Shown: piece after piece, positions 17,077-24,855 of the stretch
Layout: each line of letters begins with the position of its first letter
Numbering within the stretch: position 1 is the first letter of the stretch
DNA from: Agrobacterium cavarae
Lineage (GTDB): Bacteria; Pseudomonadota; Alphaproteobacteria; Rhizobiales; Rhizobiaceae
Assembly: GCF_004310285.1 (NCBI RefSeq)
Contig: NZ_SISF01000033.1
Coordinates: 434,001-498,000, forward strand
Length of the DNA: 64,000 nucleotides
Direction of reading: 5' to 3'
Made by a program: the position numbers and the translations under genes
The notes under the pieces: model-generated
Told to the model about the DNA's origin: nothing
The model's input: only the letters and a program-made list of their open reading frames with translations
Database searches by the model: none

Positions 17077-18360
17077 ATGAGCAGAAATATTCTACCCGTA
17101 TTCGCTCTTCTCACCAGCACCCTCTTCCTCTTCCTTGGCAACGGCCTGCAGGGCCTGCTTCTGCCGGTGCGCGGTTCGGAAGAAGGTTACTCCAACGAAG
17201 TGCTCGGTTTTCTCGGCACCTCCTGGGCGGCAGGCTTCGTCATCGGCTGTTTCGTCGCACCCGCCATCGTGCGCCGGGCCGGCCACATCCGTGCCTTCGG
17301 CAGCTTCGTTGCGGTCATCTGCCTTACCGTTCTCCTGACCGGCCTCTTCATCGACGACGTGTCCTGGGTTGCCCTGCGTGCCCTGACGGGCTTCTGCACC
17401 GCCGGAACCTCGATGATCATCGAAAGCTGGTTGAACGAGCGCGCCACCAATGAAAGCCGTGGCGCGATCTTCTCGCTCTATATTGCCATTACGCTCTTCG
17501 GCGTGGTGGCCGGACAGCTCGTCATCCCCTTCGGCCATGTGGGCAATACATCGCTCTTCATGGTCTGCGCCATCATCTATTGCGTCGCGATCCTTCCAGC
17601 CATGTTGTCGAAAGCAGAGAGCCCGCAGCCGCTGAAGAAGGTCAAGCTCGATCTTCGGGCGCTCTACCGCAATTCGCCGGTATCCTTCGTCGGCATCCTG
17701 CTGGTTGGCATCGCCAATGGCGCCTATGGTACGCTTGCCGCTGTCTTCGGCGCGCGTGCGGGGCTTGATCCCACCACCATCGCCATCATGGTCAGCTCCA
17801 CCATCTTCGTCGGCGCGCTCGCGCAATTTCCGGCCGGCAAGCTGTCCGACCGTATCGACCGTCGTTTCGTGTTGGCAGGCCTCTCGGCGCTCGCCGCCGT
17901 CGCGGGCCTTGCGATTGCGATCATCCACCCGACACATGTCTACGTGCTGATTGGAATGATCTGCGTTTATGGTGCCGCCGCCAATGCGCTCTACCCGATT
18001 GCGGTCGCACACGCCAACGACTTCGCCTCCTCGGAAGATTTCGTCAAAGTCTCGGGCGGCCTGCTTCTGCTTTACGGCATCGGCACCATTATCGGCCCGA
18101 CGCTTGGTGGCCCGATCATGACCTCCTTTGGTCCTTACGCGCTGTTTCTGGTGACAGCGGTTTCGCATCTTCTGATTACGGCTTATTCTATCTTCCGCTC
18201 GAGGCAGCGCGCCGCGCTCACCACCGCGGAGAAGGATAACTTCTCCACCATGCCGACGGCCCCTGCGCCGCTACTGACACCGGAAAGCGCTTCGCTGGAC
18301 CCCAGAGCACCGCAATATCCTGAAGAGGAAGCAGATTTGCAGAAGGGAGCAGGAATATGA
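17077..18360 (+). CDS. MFS transporter (YcaD-like)
   Basis: The 427-residue protein has twelve predicted membrane helices, beginning ILPVFALLTSTLFLFLGNGL. It contains the MFS loop RRAGHIRAFG after helix 2 and GKLSDRIDRRFVLAG after helix 8. The RALTGFCTAGTSMIIESWLNE block resembles the YcaD/YfkF-like branch of putative sugar or drug permeases. No substrate can be assigned. Its stop overlaps the start of the DUF1192 gene by 4 bases. Confidence 0.88.
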   Translation: MSRNILPVFALLTSTLFLFLGNGLQGLLLPVRGSEEGYSNEVLGFLGTSWAAGFVIGCFVAPAIVRRAGHIRAFGSFVAVICLTVLLTGLFIDDVSWVALRALTGFCTAGTSMIIESWLNERATNESRGAIFSLYIAITLFGVVAGQLVIPFGHVGNTSLFMVCAIIYCVAILPAMLSKAESPQPLKKVKLDLRALYRNSPVSFVGILLVGIANGAYGTLAAVFGARAGLDPTTIAIMVSSTIFVGALAQFPAGKLSDRIDRRFVLAGLSALAAVAGLAIAIIHPTHVYVLIGMICVYGAAANALYPIAVAHANDFASSEDFVKVSGGLLLLYGIGTIIGPTLGGPIMTSFGPYALFLVTAVSHLLITAYSIFRSRQRAALTTAEKDNFSTMPTAPAPLLTPESASLDPRAPQYPEEEADLQKGAGI

Positions 18361-18554
18361 GTATCTTCAACGAGGATCTTCCGCAAAAGCAGAACTCCAC
18401 GCATATCATCGGCGCCGACCTGACGCTGCTTTCGGTGGATGAACTGACCGCACGCATCAATATTCTGTCAGCTGAAATCGAACGGCTGGAGGGTGAAAAG
18501 GAGAAGAAGTCGGCGGGCCGCAAGGCCGCGGAAAATCTGTTTCGCACCAGATGA
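18357..18554 (+). CDS. DUF1192 protein
   Basis: The 65-residue protein contains the DUF1192 core, LTLLSVDELTARINILSAEI followed by ERLEGEKEKK, a short amphipathic helix common in alphaproteobacteria. Its role is unknown. It overlaps the MFS stop codon (ATGA), so the two are translationally coupled. Confidence 0.88.
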   Translation: MSIFNEDLPQKQNSTHIIGADLTLLSVDELTARINILSAEIERLEGEKEKKSAGRKAAENLFRTR

Positions 18555-18606
18555 GAGCAAGAATGCCGAGCAAACGTTACCCCGCGAGACAGTTTTTCGT
18601 TTACCA

Positions 18607-18621
18607 TTAACCCAATATTAA
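18607..18621 (+). promoter_or_regulatory. CtrA-type binding site 1 (TTAA-N7-TTAA)
   Basis: TTAA at 18607-18610 and TTAA at 18618-18621 are separated by exactly seven bases, the full CtrA consensus. Its centre is about 34 bases upstream of the inferred start of the small RNA at about 18648, the position where CtrA normally activates by replacing a -35 box. Confidence 0.7.
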
Positions 18622-18647
18622 GCTTTCTGAGAGATTACTATACATGT

Positions 18648-18748
18648 TCAGTTCTGCTGAACCTCAGGCAGTTTCTCCTATCGGCGAATTGGTCTGATTT
18701 TTCTCCCTGTTTTACCTTGAGAGCCGCTTTTGCGGCTCTTTTTTTATT
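18648..18748 (+). ncRNA. Candidate small RNA, about 100 nt, with 5' hairpin and intrinsic terminator
   Basis: A TACTAT -10 box (18636-18641) precedes a 5' hairpin (GTTCAG...CTGAAC, 18647-18663), an unpaired pyrimidine-rich middle (TTTCTCC, TTTTTCTCCC) and a strong intrinsic terminator (18719-18748). This is the architecture of a trans-acting small RNA. The -35 position is occupied by a CtrA box. A 17-codon frame (MFSSAEPQAVSPIGELV, 18644-18697) begins just before the inferred start, so a tiny peptide is an alternative. It could also be compared with the rhizobial cell-cycle RNA EcpR1, which is of similar size; homology is not established here. Confidence 0.55.
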
Positions 18749-18750
18749 CT
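18719..18750 (+). terminator. Intrinsic terminator upstream of rcdA
   Basis: GAGAGCCGC and GCGGCTCT pair around TTTT and are followed by eight T residues. It lies between two genes with no complete gene just upstream, which implies a separate short transcript. Confidence 0.88.
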
Positions 18751-18777
18751 GTTGGAAAACCTGCAAAACTGTGGGTA

Positions 18778-18792
18778 TTAACCTTTCTTTAA
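18778..18792 (+). promoter_or_regulatory. CtrA-type binding site 2 (TTAA-N7-TTAA)
   Basis: A second exact TTAA-N7-TTAA site lies 115 bases before the rcdA start. A TATCAT -10-like box follows at 18821-18826. In Caulobacter rcdA is part of the CtrA regulon; here the box supports the same control. Confidence 0.7.
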
Positions 18793-18906
18793 TAATCAGC
18801 TTGCGCATTTGCGGTATTGGTATCATCCTGAAAATACAAAGGCCGGAACAATTCACCCGCTAACTCCGTTGCCTCACCGTATCATGCGTAAGCAGGGATT
18901 AAAGAA

Positions 18907-19419
18907 ATGTCGGAACAGGTTTTGAATACCATCAGCTTCGCCGGCCGCGCCGCAGCCTCGAACCAGTTCAAGACTCTCTATGCCGAGGGCATGGGCCTGG
19001 TGGAAGAAACGGCAAGCTACCTCGATGGCTCCGGTCGCGCAGCCTCCAAGGTGCTGCCGCGCATGGCATCGGTGCTCTATGCCGCGGAGTCCATGCGCCT
19101 CACCACCCGCCTGATGCAGATGGCCTCCTGGCTGCTGCTGCAGCGCGCCGTCAACAATGGCGAGATGACCCGCGACCAGGTTCTCAACGAAAAGAACAAG
19201 GTGCGCCTCGACAACTTCAACGTCGATCGCAATGCCCCAGGCTGGAACGACCTGCCGGAATCCTTCCGCGATCTCGTCGAGCGTTCGCTTCGCCTGCAGA
19301 ACCGCGTTGCCCTTCTCGACCGCGAAATCTACCGCCCGTCGGAAGCAAAGGTACCGGACAACGAAAACAGTGTTCAGGCACAGCTCAACCTGCTGCGCAC
19401 CGCGTTCAACAGCAACTGA
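18907..19419 (+). CDS. rcdA: RcdA-like regulator of CtrA degradation (DUF1465)
   Basis: The 170-residue, largely helical protein matches DUF1465, the family of Caulobacter RcdA. Visible blocks are EGMGLVEETASYLDGSGR, MRLTTRLMQMASWLLLQRAV, a NKVRLDNFNVDRNAPGWNDL segment and SFRDLVERSLRLQNRVALLD. RcdA is an adaptor that delivers the master cell-cycle regulator CtrA, via CpdR/PopA, to ClpXP. The C-terminal tail is polar and probably disordered, as in RcdA. Two CtrA boxes and a candidate small RNA precede the gene, which suggests feedback control. It ends in an intrinsic terminator. Confidence 0.85.
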   Translation: MSEQVLNTISFAGRAAASNQFKTLYAEGMGLVEETASYLDGSGRAASKVLPRMASVLYAAESMRLTTRLMQMASWLLLQRAVNNGEMTRDQVLNEKNKVRLDNFNVDRNAPGWNDLPESFRDLVERSLRLQNRVALLDREIYRPSEAKVPDNENSVQAQLNLLRTAFNSN

Positions 19420-19450
19420 ACGCGCTATTCCCGACGCATGATTTTGAAGA

Positions 19451-19479
19451 AGCAGGCTCCGGCCTGCTTTTTTGTTGTC
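19451..19479 (+). terminator. Intrinsic terminator of rcdA
   Basis: AGCAGGC and GCCTGCT pair around TCCG, followed by TTTTTT. Confidence 0.88.
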
Positions 19480-19643
19480 TGGGGTTCGCCCGCCACGGGG
19501 TAAGACGGATCTGATTTTTTTGGCTTCTTGGCGCCTAATCCGGTTCTTGGAACCATGCCTGGATAAGCCCCATAATCAACGCGAAGACCTCTCGGTTGCC
19601 GCCATCAGCCTTGACCAATGCTGTAGGTAACGCTCTCCCCTCC

Positions 19644-19763
19644 ACCCTCATTCCTGTGCTTGTCACAGGAATCCAGCCGACGCGCGTCTGCGCGGCGAGG
19701 AAGCGTTCTTTCAGCCCAAAGACTTGGTCTGACTGGATTCCTGTGACAAGCACAGGAATGAGG
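19644..19763. repeat. Intergenic repeat, family A copy 1 (complete)
   Basis: A 120-base element with terminal inverted arms: TTCCTGTGCTTGTCACAGGA on the left and its near complement (TCCTGTGACAAGCACAGGAA) on the right. Between them lie CCGACGCGCGTCTGCGCGG and an AAAGACTTGGT string. Related copies are at 24709-24829 and 59654-59744. The gap between rcdA and rpmE (19480-19952) holds nothing else recognisable. Confidence 0.8.
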
Positions 19764-19952
19764 ACCGAGGTTTTTGGCGCGCCAGTTAATCCACGGCAGT
19801 CCCCTTCAGGCGAGGATGACGGTGAGGAGAAGTTGAACCTCAATGCATGATCGTGGACGGGAGCCTCCGCGTCACATGGCGAGCTCGACGCAGACCAGCC
19901 GGCCACATCTTGTCCCTTGAGCCCGTCCCGTAGGCTCGCTCCGCCATCCAGA

Positions 19953-19983
19953 CAACAAAAAACCCCGGATCGCTCCGAGGTTA
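19953..19983 (-). terminator. Intrinsic terminator of rpmE
   Basis: On the minus strand CCTCGGA pairs with TCCGGGG around GCGA, followed by a T run, just after the rpmE stop. Confidence 0.8.
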
Positions 19984-20007
19984 TTTTGCCGTCCATGATC
20001 AAACGGA

Positions 20008-20229
20008 TTAGAGGCCGAGGCCGCCGAAACGCTTGTTGAACTTGGAAACGCGACCGCCGCGGTCCATCAGCTGCTGGTTGCCACCAGTCCAGGCCGGATG
20101 GGATCTGGGATCGATTTCGAGGTTCATAACTGCGCCCTCGGAACCCCAGGTCGAACGGGTTTCGTATTCGGTACCATCGGTCATGACAACTTTGATCATG
20201 TGATAGTCGGGATGGATTTCAGCCTTCAT
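20008..20229 (-). CDS. rpmE: 50S ribosomal protein L31
   Basis: The 73-residue protein starts MKAEIHPDYHMIKVVMTDGT and contains the L31 signature DPRSHPAWTGGNQQLMDRGG and ends RVSKFNKRFGGLGL. There is no cysteine, so this is the zinc-independent (C-minus) form. The ATG at 20229 follows AGGAAG; an upstream extension to 20280 is not supported. It is divergent from the ABC exporter gene. Confidence 0.96.
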   Translation of the reverse strand: MKAEIHPDYHMIKVVMTDGTEYETRSTWGSEGAVMNLEIDPRSHPAWTGGNQQLMDRGGRVSKFNKRFGGLGL

Positions 20230-20465
20230 GACAATCTTCCTGCGTAAGTGGGTGCGGACCATTTGCCGCAATTGCGTCAACTGAGCCGATTCAATAAATG
20301 AAACCTGAGCCCTTTAGGCCATGGCTTCCCAATTTGATGCGGAGCCTATACATGAAGGGCGCCGAGATAACAAGTGCCTGCCGATCACGGCAAGACACAT
20401 ATCAAGACGCCAAAACGGCGTCGCCGCCGGACCTGTTGATCCTGCGGCACCAAGGAGTAATGCAC

Positions 20466-22256
20466 GTGGCAGACATTGAGGCACACAAGCCCGCAAGGCG
20501 CAGGACGCTGAAACCTCTGGCAAGCCTGTTTCCCTACCTCAAGCGCTATCGCGGTCTGGTTGCCGCGGCCCTTTTTGCGCTCGTGCTGTCTTCCGCCACC
20601 ACGCTTGCGCTACCGCTTGCCGTGCGCCGCATCATCGACCACGGTTTTGAAGCGACCGATGGCGCGATGATCAACAACTATTTTGCCATGCTGCTGGCGA
20701 TCGCCATCATTCTCGCGCTCGCCAGCGCCATGCGCTATTATTATGTGATGATCATCGGCGAGCGTGTGGTGACCGATCTGCGCCGTGATGTCTTCGCCCA
20801 TCTGACCTCGCTGTCGCAGGCCTTCTTCGATACCAACCATTCCGGCGAACTGACCTCGCGCCTTACCGCAGACACGGTGCAGATCCGCTCCGCCTTCGGC
20901 TCGTCCGCTTCCGTGGCGCTGCGCAACACCCTGCTCTGTCTCGGCGCCGTGGCAATGATGGTCTATACCAGCCCGAAGCTTGCGGGTCTTGCACTTCTCG
21001 CCATTCCCTTCATCGTTTTTCCATTGATCGCCTTTGGCCGCTCGGTGCGCTCGCGTTCCAGAACCACGCAGGATACGCTTGCCGCCTCGTCTGCCTTCGC
21101 CTCCGAGACGATTTCCGCCAGCCGCACCATCCAGTCCTTCAATGCCGAGATGCTGGCAAACAGCCGCTACGATGCCGCCGTGGAGAAGGCCTATCATGGC
21201 GCCCGCGCGGCGATCAGCGCTCGCGCCATTCTAACGGCCGTTGCCATCAGCCTGGTCTTCGGCAGCGTCGTCGCGATTCTGTGGTATGGCGCGCATAGCG
21301 TCCTGACCGGCGCGATCTCCGCCGGTACGCTCAGCCAGTTCGTTCTCTATTCCGTCATCGCCGCAAGCTCGCTTGGTCAGCTCTCGGAAGTCTGGGGCGA
21401 GCTGTCGCAGGCAGGAGGTGCAGCCGAACGCCTCTCTGAATTGCTGGAGGAGAAGTCCCCCGTCGAAGAACCGGCCTCCCCCGTTTTGCTGCCCGTTCCG
21501 CCGCGCGGCGAAGCAAGCTTCGAGCATGTGGCCTTCCATTATCCGAAGGGTGCAGGCAAACCGATTATCTCCGACCTTTCCTTCCACGTCGCCGCCGGCG
21601 AAACAGTGGCGATCGTCGGCCCGTCGGGCGCTGGAAAAAGCACCGTGTTCTCGCTTTTGATGCGCTTCTACGATCCGCAATCCGGCCGCATCACCATCGA
21701 CGGCACCGATATCCGCTCCGTCACCTTGAAGGAGCTGCGCTCCAGGCTCGCCATTGTGCCGCAGGATGTGGCGATCTTCGCCTCCTCCATCCACGACAAC
21801 ATCGCCTTCGGCAGACCGGATGCCACGCGTGAGCAGGTCCGGGCAGCAGCGCTCGCCGCGCAGGCGGATGGCTTCATTGCCAGACTGCCGGAAGGTTACG
21901 ACACCGTGGCCGGCGAACGCGGTGTCACGCTTTCCGGCGGCCAGCGCCAGCGCATCGCCATTGCCCGCGCCATCCTGCGCGATGCGCCGATCCTGCTTTT
22001 GGATGAAGCGACCTCAGCGCTGGATGCCGAAAGTGAAACGCTGGTGCAGAAGGCGCTGGACGAGCTGATCGCCAAGCGCACCACCATCGTCATTGCCCAC
22101 CGCCTCGCGACCGTGCTCAAGGCCGACCGCATTCTGGTGATAGATGAAGGCCGCATCATCGAGGAAGGCACGCACCAAAGCCTAATCCGCCAGGGCGGTC
22201 TCTATGCCAAGCTGGCACGCCTGCAATTCAACACGGACGCCAACGACGCGGCTTGA
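20466..22256 (+). CDS. ABC transporter permease/ATP-binding protein (MsbA-like half transporter)
   Basis: This half-transporter of about 596 residues has a six-helix exporter domain (RGLVAAALFALVLSSATTLA onward) and a nucleotide-binding domain. The latter shows Walker A GPSGAGKST, Q-loop IVPQDVAIFA, signature LSGGQRQRIAIARAIL, Walker B ILLLDEATSALD and switch IVIAHRLATV. It resembles lipid A/multidrug exporters and probably works as a homodimer in the inner membrane. GTG at 20466 is preferred because AAGGAG (20452-20457) is 8 bases upstream. The ATG at 20460 is only 2 bases from that site, and an earlier in-frame ATG at 20298 looks non-coding. Confidence 0.88.
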   Translation: MADIEAHKPARRRTLKPLASLFPYLKRYRGLVAAALFALVLSSATTLALPLAVRRIIDHGFEATDGAMINNYFAMLLAIAIILALASAMRYYYVMIIGERVVTDLRRDVFAHLTSLSQAFFDTNHSGELTSRLTADTVQIRSAFGSSASVALRNTLLCLGAVAMMVYTSPKLAGLALLAIPFIVFPLIAFGRSVRSRSRTTQDTLAASSAFASETISASRTIQSFNAEMLANSRYDAAVEKAYHGARAAISARAILTAVAISLVFGSVVAILWYGAHSVLTGAISAGTLSQFVLYSVIAASSLGQLSEVWGELSQAGGAAERLSELLEEKSPVEEPASPVLLPVPPRGEASFEHVAFHYPKGAGKPIISDLSFHVAAGETVAIVGPSGAGKSTVFSLLMRFYDPQSGRITIDGTDIRSVTLKELRSRLAIVPQDVAIFASSIHDNIAFGRPDATREQVRAAALAAQADGFIARLPEGYDTVAGERGVTLSGGQRQRIAIARAILRDAPILLLDEATSALDAESETLVQKALDELIAKRTTIVIAHRLATVLKADRILVIDEGRIIEEGTHQSLIRQGGLYAKLARLQFNTDANDAA

Positions 22257-22363
22257 AGCATGGTCCGCACAGAACTGCGCAGCGGTTTTGCGATAACGAC
22301 TCGCGATCAAGTACAGAACTAAATCGTTGGGGATCGAATCAGAAAGATCGCGACACGCTTTAA
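22257..22363 (+). repeat. Intergenic repeat, family D copy 1
   Basis: The segment contains CTGCGCAGCGGTTTTGCGATAA, ending with GAAAGATCGCGACACGCTTTA. The same string occurs in reverse orientation at 36589-36687. It follows directly on the ABC gene stop. Confidence 0.75.
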
Positions 22364-22415
22364 AGGCCGCGATCCCGATGCGAGCGCAAAGCGCCCCCCC
22401 ATCGCCCCAAGAGGA

Positions 22416-23447
22416 TCAGCGCTCCGTCAGCTTCAACTCGATACGGCGGTTCTGCGAACGGGCTTCCGGCGTCTCGCCTTCCGCCAAAGGCTGATATTCG
22501 CCAAAACCGGCTGCGACCAGACGGTTGGCCGGCACGCCCTTGGAAATCAGGAACTTGACGACGGAGGTGGCGCGGGCCGACGATAGCTCCCAGTTGTCAC
22601 GAAAACGTCCGGAGCCGGACAGAGGCACATTGTCGGTGTGACCATCGACACGCAGCACCCAGTTGATCTCCGGTGGGATTTCCTTGGCAAGATCGATCAG
22701 CGCTGCGGCAAGCTTCGCCATTTCCACCTGCCCCTCCGGATTGAGATCCGTGCCGCCCGACGGAAACAGGACCTCCGACTGGAAGACGAAGCGGTCGCCG
22801 ACGATGCGGATGTTCTCGCGGTCCGAGAGGATTTCGCGCAGGCGTCCGAAGAAGTCGGAGCGATAGCGGTTCAACTCCTGTACGCGCTGCGCCAGCGCCA
22901 CGTTCAGACGACGGCCGAGATCGGCGATCTTCACCTGAGAGGATGTGTCCCTGGCTTCCGACGCCTGCAGTGCCGCCTCGACGGAAGCGATCTGAGCTCT
23001 GAGTGCGGCGATCTGCTGGTTCAGCAATTCGATCTGCGTCGAGGCTCTGGCACCGGCTTCGCGCGCATCCTCAAGCTCACCCGTCAACTGCCCGACACGG
23101 GCATTGGCGGCGGAACTGTTGCCCGCACCGGAATCGAGTAGCGCCTGCAGACGCGAGCGTTCGTTTTCAGATTGCGCAAGGGTCGATTGCAGATTGGCAA
23201 GCGTGTCTTCGATATCCTGCTTGCTGCCTTTTTCCAGCGCCAGCAATTCGGTCAACTCGGCAATCTGGTTGTTGAGGCGCGTCATGACCTCGTCCTTGCC
23301 GGAGATTTCGCGCGAGAGCACGAACTGTGCAAGAACGAAGACGGTGAGCAGAAACATGATCGCCATGAGCAGCGTCGACAGCGCATCGACGAAGCCCGGC
23401 CAGTAATCGATACCTCTGTCGCGACGGCGGTTGCGCGCAAGCGCCAT
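22416..23447 (-). CDS. OmpA/MotB-type peptidoglycan-binding membrane protein
   Basis: This 343-residue protein has one N-terminal membrane helix (FVDALSTLLMAIMFLLTVFV), a long coiled coil (about residues 55-190) and a C-terminal OmpA domain with VDGHTDNVPL and ELSSARATSVVKFL and NRRIELKLTE. The helix carries the Asp (D23 in GFVDAL) typical of MotB/TolR-like proton channel partners. It is translationally coupled to the MotA/ExbB-like gene upstream. ATG 23447 has GGGAG nine bases before it; GTG 23453, overlapping the upstream stop, is an alternative. No flagellar genes are nearby, so it is not MotB proper. Confidence 0.85.
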   Translation of the reverse strand: MALARNRRRDRGIDYWPGFVDALSTLLMAIMFLLTVFVLAQFVLSREISGKDEVMTRLNNQIAELTELLALEKGSKQDIEDTLANLQSTLAQSENERSRLQALLDSGAGNSSAANARVGQLTGELEDAREAGARASTQIELLNQQIAALRAQIASVEAALQASEARDTSSQVKIADLGRRLNVALAQRVQELNRYRSDFFGRLREILSDRENIRIVGDRFVFQSEVLFPSGGTDLNPEGQVEMAKLAAALIDLAKEIPPEINWVLRVDGHTDNVPLSGSGRFRDNWELSSARATSVVKFLISKGVPANRLVAAGFGEYQPLAEGETPEARSQNRRIELKLTER

Positions 23448-23449
23448 GA

Positions 23450-24472
23450 TCACGCGCTCCCGTTATCGTGGGGAGTGGATCGCCTGGCCGCCTTCTGGTC
23501 GGCATCCATTCGTGCAGTGAGACGGTCAAGCGTGCGACGGAGCGCCTTGGATTCCTCCTGCTGCGCTTCGATCCAGTCACGCAGCATTTGCTGCTCGCCG
23601 CGCATATTCTTCACCAGCCCCTGAATGCCCTCCGCCAGATTATGCATGGCGGCAAGTGAACGCTCGGTACCCGCCGCACCGCTCGCCGCAACGGGCTTGC
23701 CATCAACGGACAGATCGACGCCCGGATCGGTAACAGACGACAGCCAGTTTTCCAGCTGCGTGTAGAAGCGGTTTTGCGCGCGGCCCGCCTGAAGATCGAG
23801 AAAGCCGAGGATCAGCGAGCCGGAAAGACCGAGCAGCGAGGACGAAAACGCCGTGCCCATGCCCGACAGCGGCGCCGTCAGGCCGGATTTCAGCGAGGAG
23901 AGAATATCGCTGCTGTCGCCGGATGTCGGATCGAGGCCCTGGATGACGTCGCTGATGGCGCCGATCGTGCCGATCAGACCCCAGAAGGTACCGAGCAGAC
24001 CGAGGAAGACCAGAAGGCCGATGAGATAGCGCGACGTGTCGCGCGATTCATCCAGACGCGTGGCGATGGAATCGAGAATGGAGCGCTGCGTGACGGTCGA
24101 GACCCGCACTTCGCCGCGCTTGCCGATCAGCGCCCGCATCGGCGCCAGGAGCTTCGGCGGACGCCCGGCCTTGTCGACGCTTCCGGCCGCCTGGAAATTG
24201 TTGAACCAGCGCACTTCGGGGCGCAGGCTCAAGATCTGCATGAACACCAGAACGATGCCGATGGCGAGAACGCCGAGAATGAAGCCGTTCAGACCCGGAT
24301 TGGTCATGAAGGCTGACTGGGCCTGCCGGAAGAGAATGGCGGCAAGGAAGGCAACGATGATGAGGAAGATCATCATCGTCCATAAGAACGGCGTCGGGCT
24401 GGACAGCTTGTGATGATATTCTTTCGTCAGCGGTTTCTCGACGCCGACATCGAGCAGTTCCGTATCCGCCAT
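23450..24472 (-). CDS. MotA/TolQ/ExbB-family proton channel protein
   Basis: The 340-residue protein has four predicted helices: two near the N-terminus (FLWTMMIFLIIVAFLAAILF and FILGVLAIGIVLVFMQIL), then GLLVFLGLLGTFWGLIGTIG and GTAFSSSLLGLSGSLILGFL. The latter pair is the diagnostic proton-channel core, with LTAPLSGMGTAFSSSLLG resembling the TolQ/ExbB signature. With the downstream OmpA-like protein it should form a proton-driven complex that reaches the peptidoglycan. The role is unknown; Mot, Tol and Exb complexes have other partners that are absent here. Its start codon follows a 380-base gap with a repeat. Confidence 0.87.
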   Translation of the reverse strand: MADTELLDVGVEKPLTKEYHHKLSSPTPFLWTMMIFLIIVAFLAAILFRQAQSAFMTNPGLNGFILGVLAIGIVLVFMQILSLRPEVRWFNNFQAAGSVDKAGRPPKLLAPMRALIGKRGEVRVSTVTQRSILDSIATRLDESRDTSRYLIGLLVFLGLLGTFWGLIGTIGAISDVIQGLDPTSGDSSDILSSLKSGLTAPLSGMGTAFSSSLLGLSGSLILGFLDLQAGRAQNRFYTQLENWLSSVTDPGVDLSVDGKPVAASGAAGTERSLAAMHNLAEGIQGLVKNMRGEQQMLRDWIEAQQEESKALRRTLDRLTARMDADQKAARRSTPHDNGSA

Positions 24473-24855
24473 AGGGCCCGTTCCTTTGATGCTGCCATGA
24501 CCTTGCCCTCAAGACTGGGGCATCAACATGGTTCGGAGCGGAAGCTAGAGTAAAATTACGACGAATTGAAGTGAAAAGCCTTTTGAGAACAAAGCTTTTT
24601 CAAAGAATGAAAGGGAGGCTAAGGTGAGGTTCGGTCGTACCGTAGGGATCGAACGCATAGGCGTCGCGGTAGACCGGGCAAGTGCCTTGAGCAAGGATTC
24701 CTTGACCCACCCTCACTCCTGTACCGTCACGGGAAGCTTAGCCGTCGCGCGTCAGCGCGACGAGAAAACATTCTTCCAAACCAAAGATTTGGTCCGACCG
24801 GAGTCCTGTGACGGGCACAGGAATGGGGGCGTCAGAGGAGACGCCTCGGTCCCTA
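24473..24855. other. Gap upstream of the MotA-like gene
   Basis: This 383-base region holds the second copy of repeat family A and, near 24480-24600, an AT-rich stretch that should carry the minus-strand promoter. No gene was found. Confidence 0.5.
24709..24829. repeat. Intergenic repeat, family A copy 2
   Basis: It keeps the family outline: CCCTCACTCCTGT...CACGGGAA left arm, CGTCGCGCGTCAGCGCG centre, CCAAAGATTTGGTC, and TCCTGTGACGGGCACAGGAA right arm. It has diverged more than copies 1 and 3. Confidence 0.7.

Noticed and set aside
22416..24472. Zorya-type defence system (ZorA/ZorB-like MotA-OmpA pair)
   Set aside because: The MotA-like protein lacks the long cytoplasmic tail of ZorA, and no ZorC, ZorD or ZorE-like helicase or nuclease gene is near; the neighbours are housekeeping genes.
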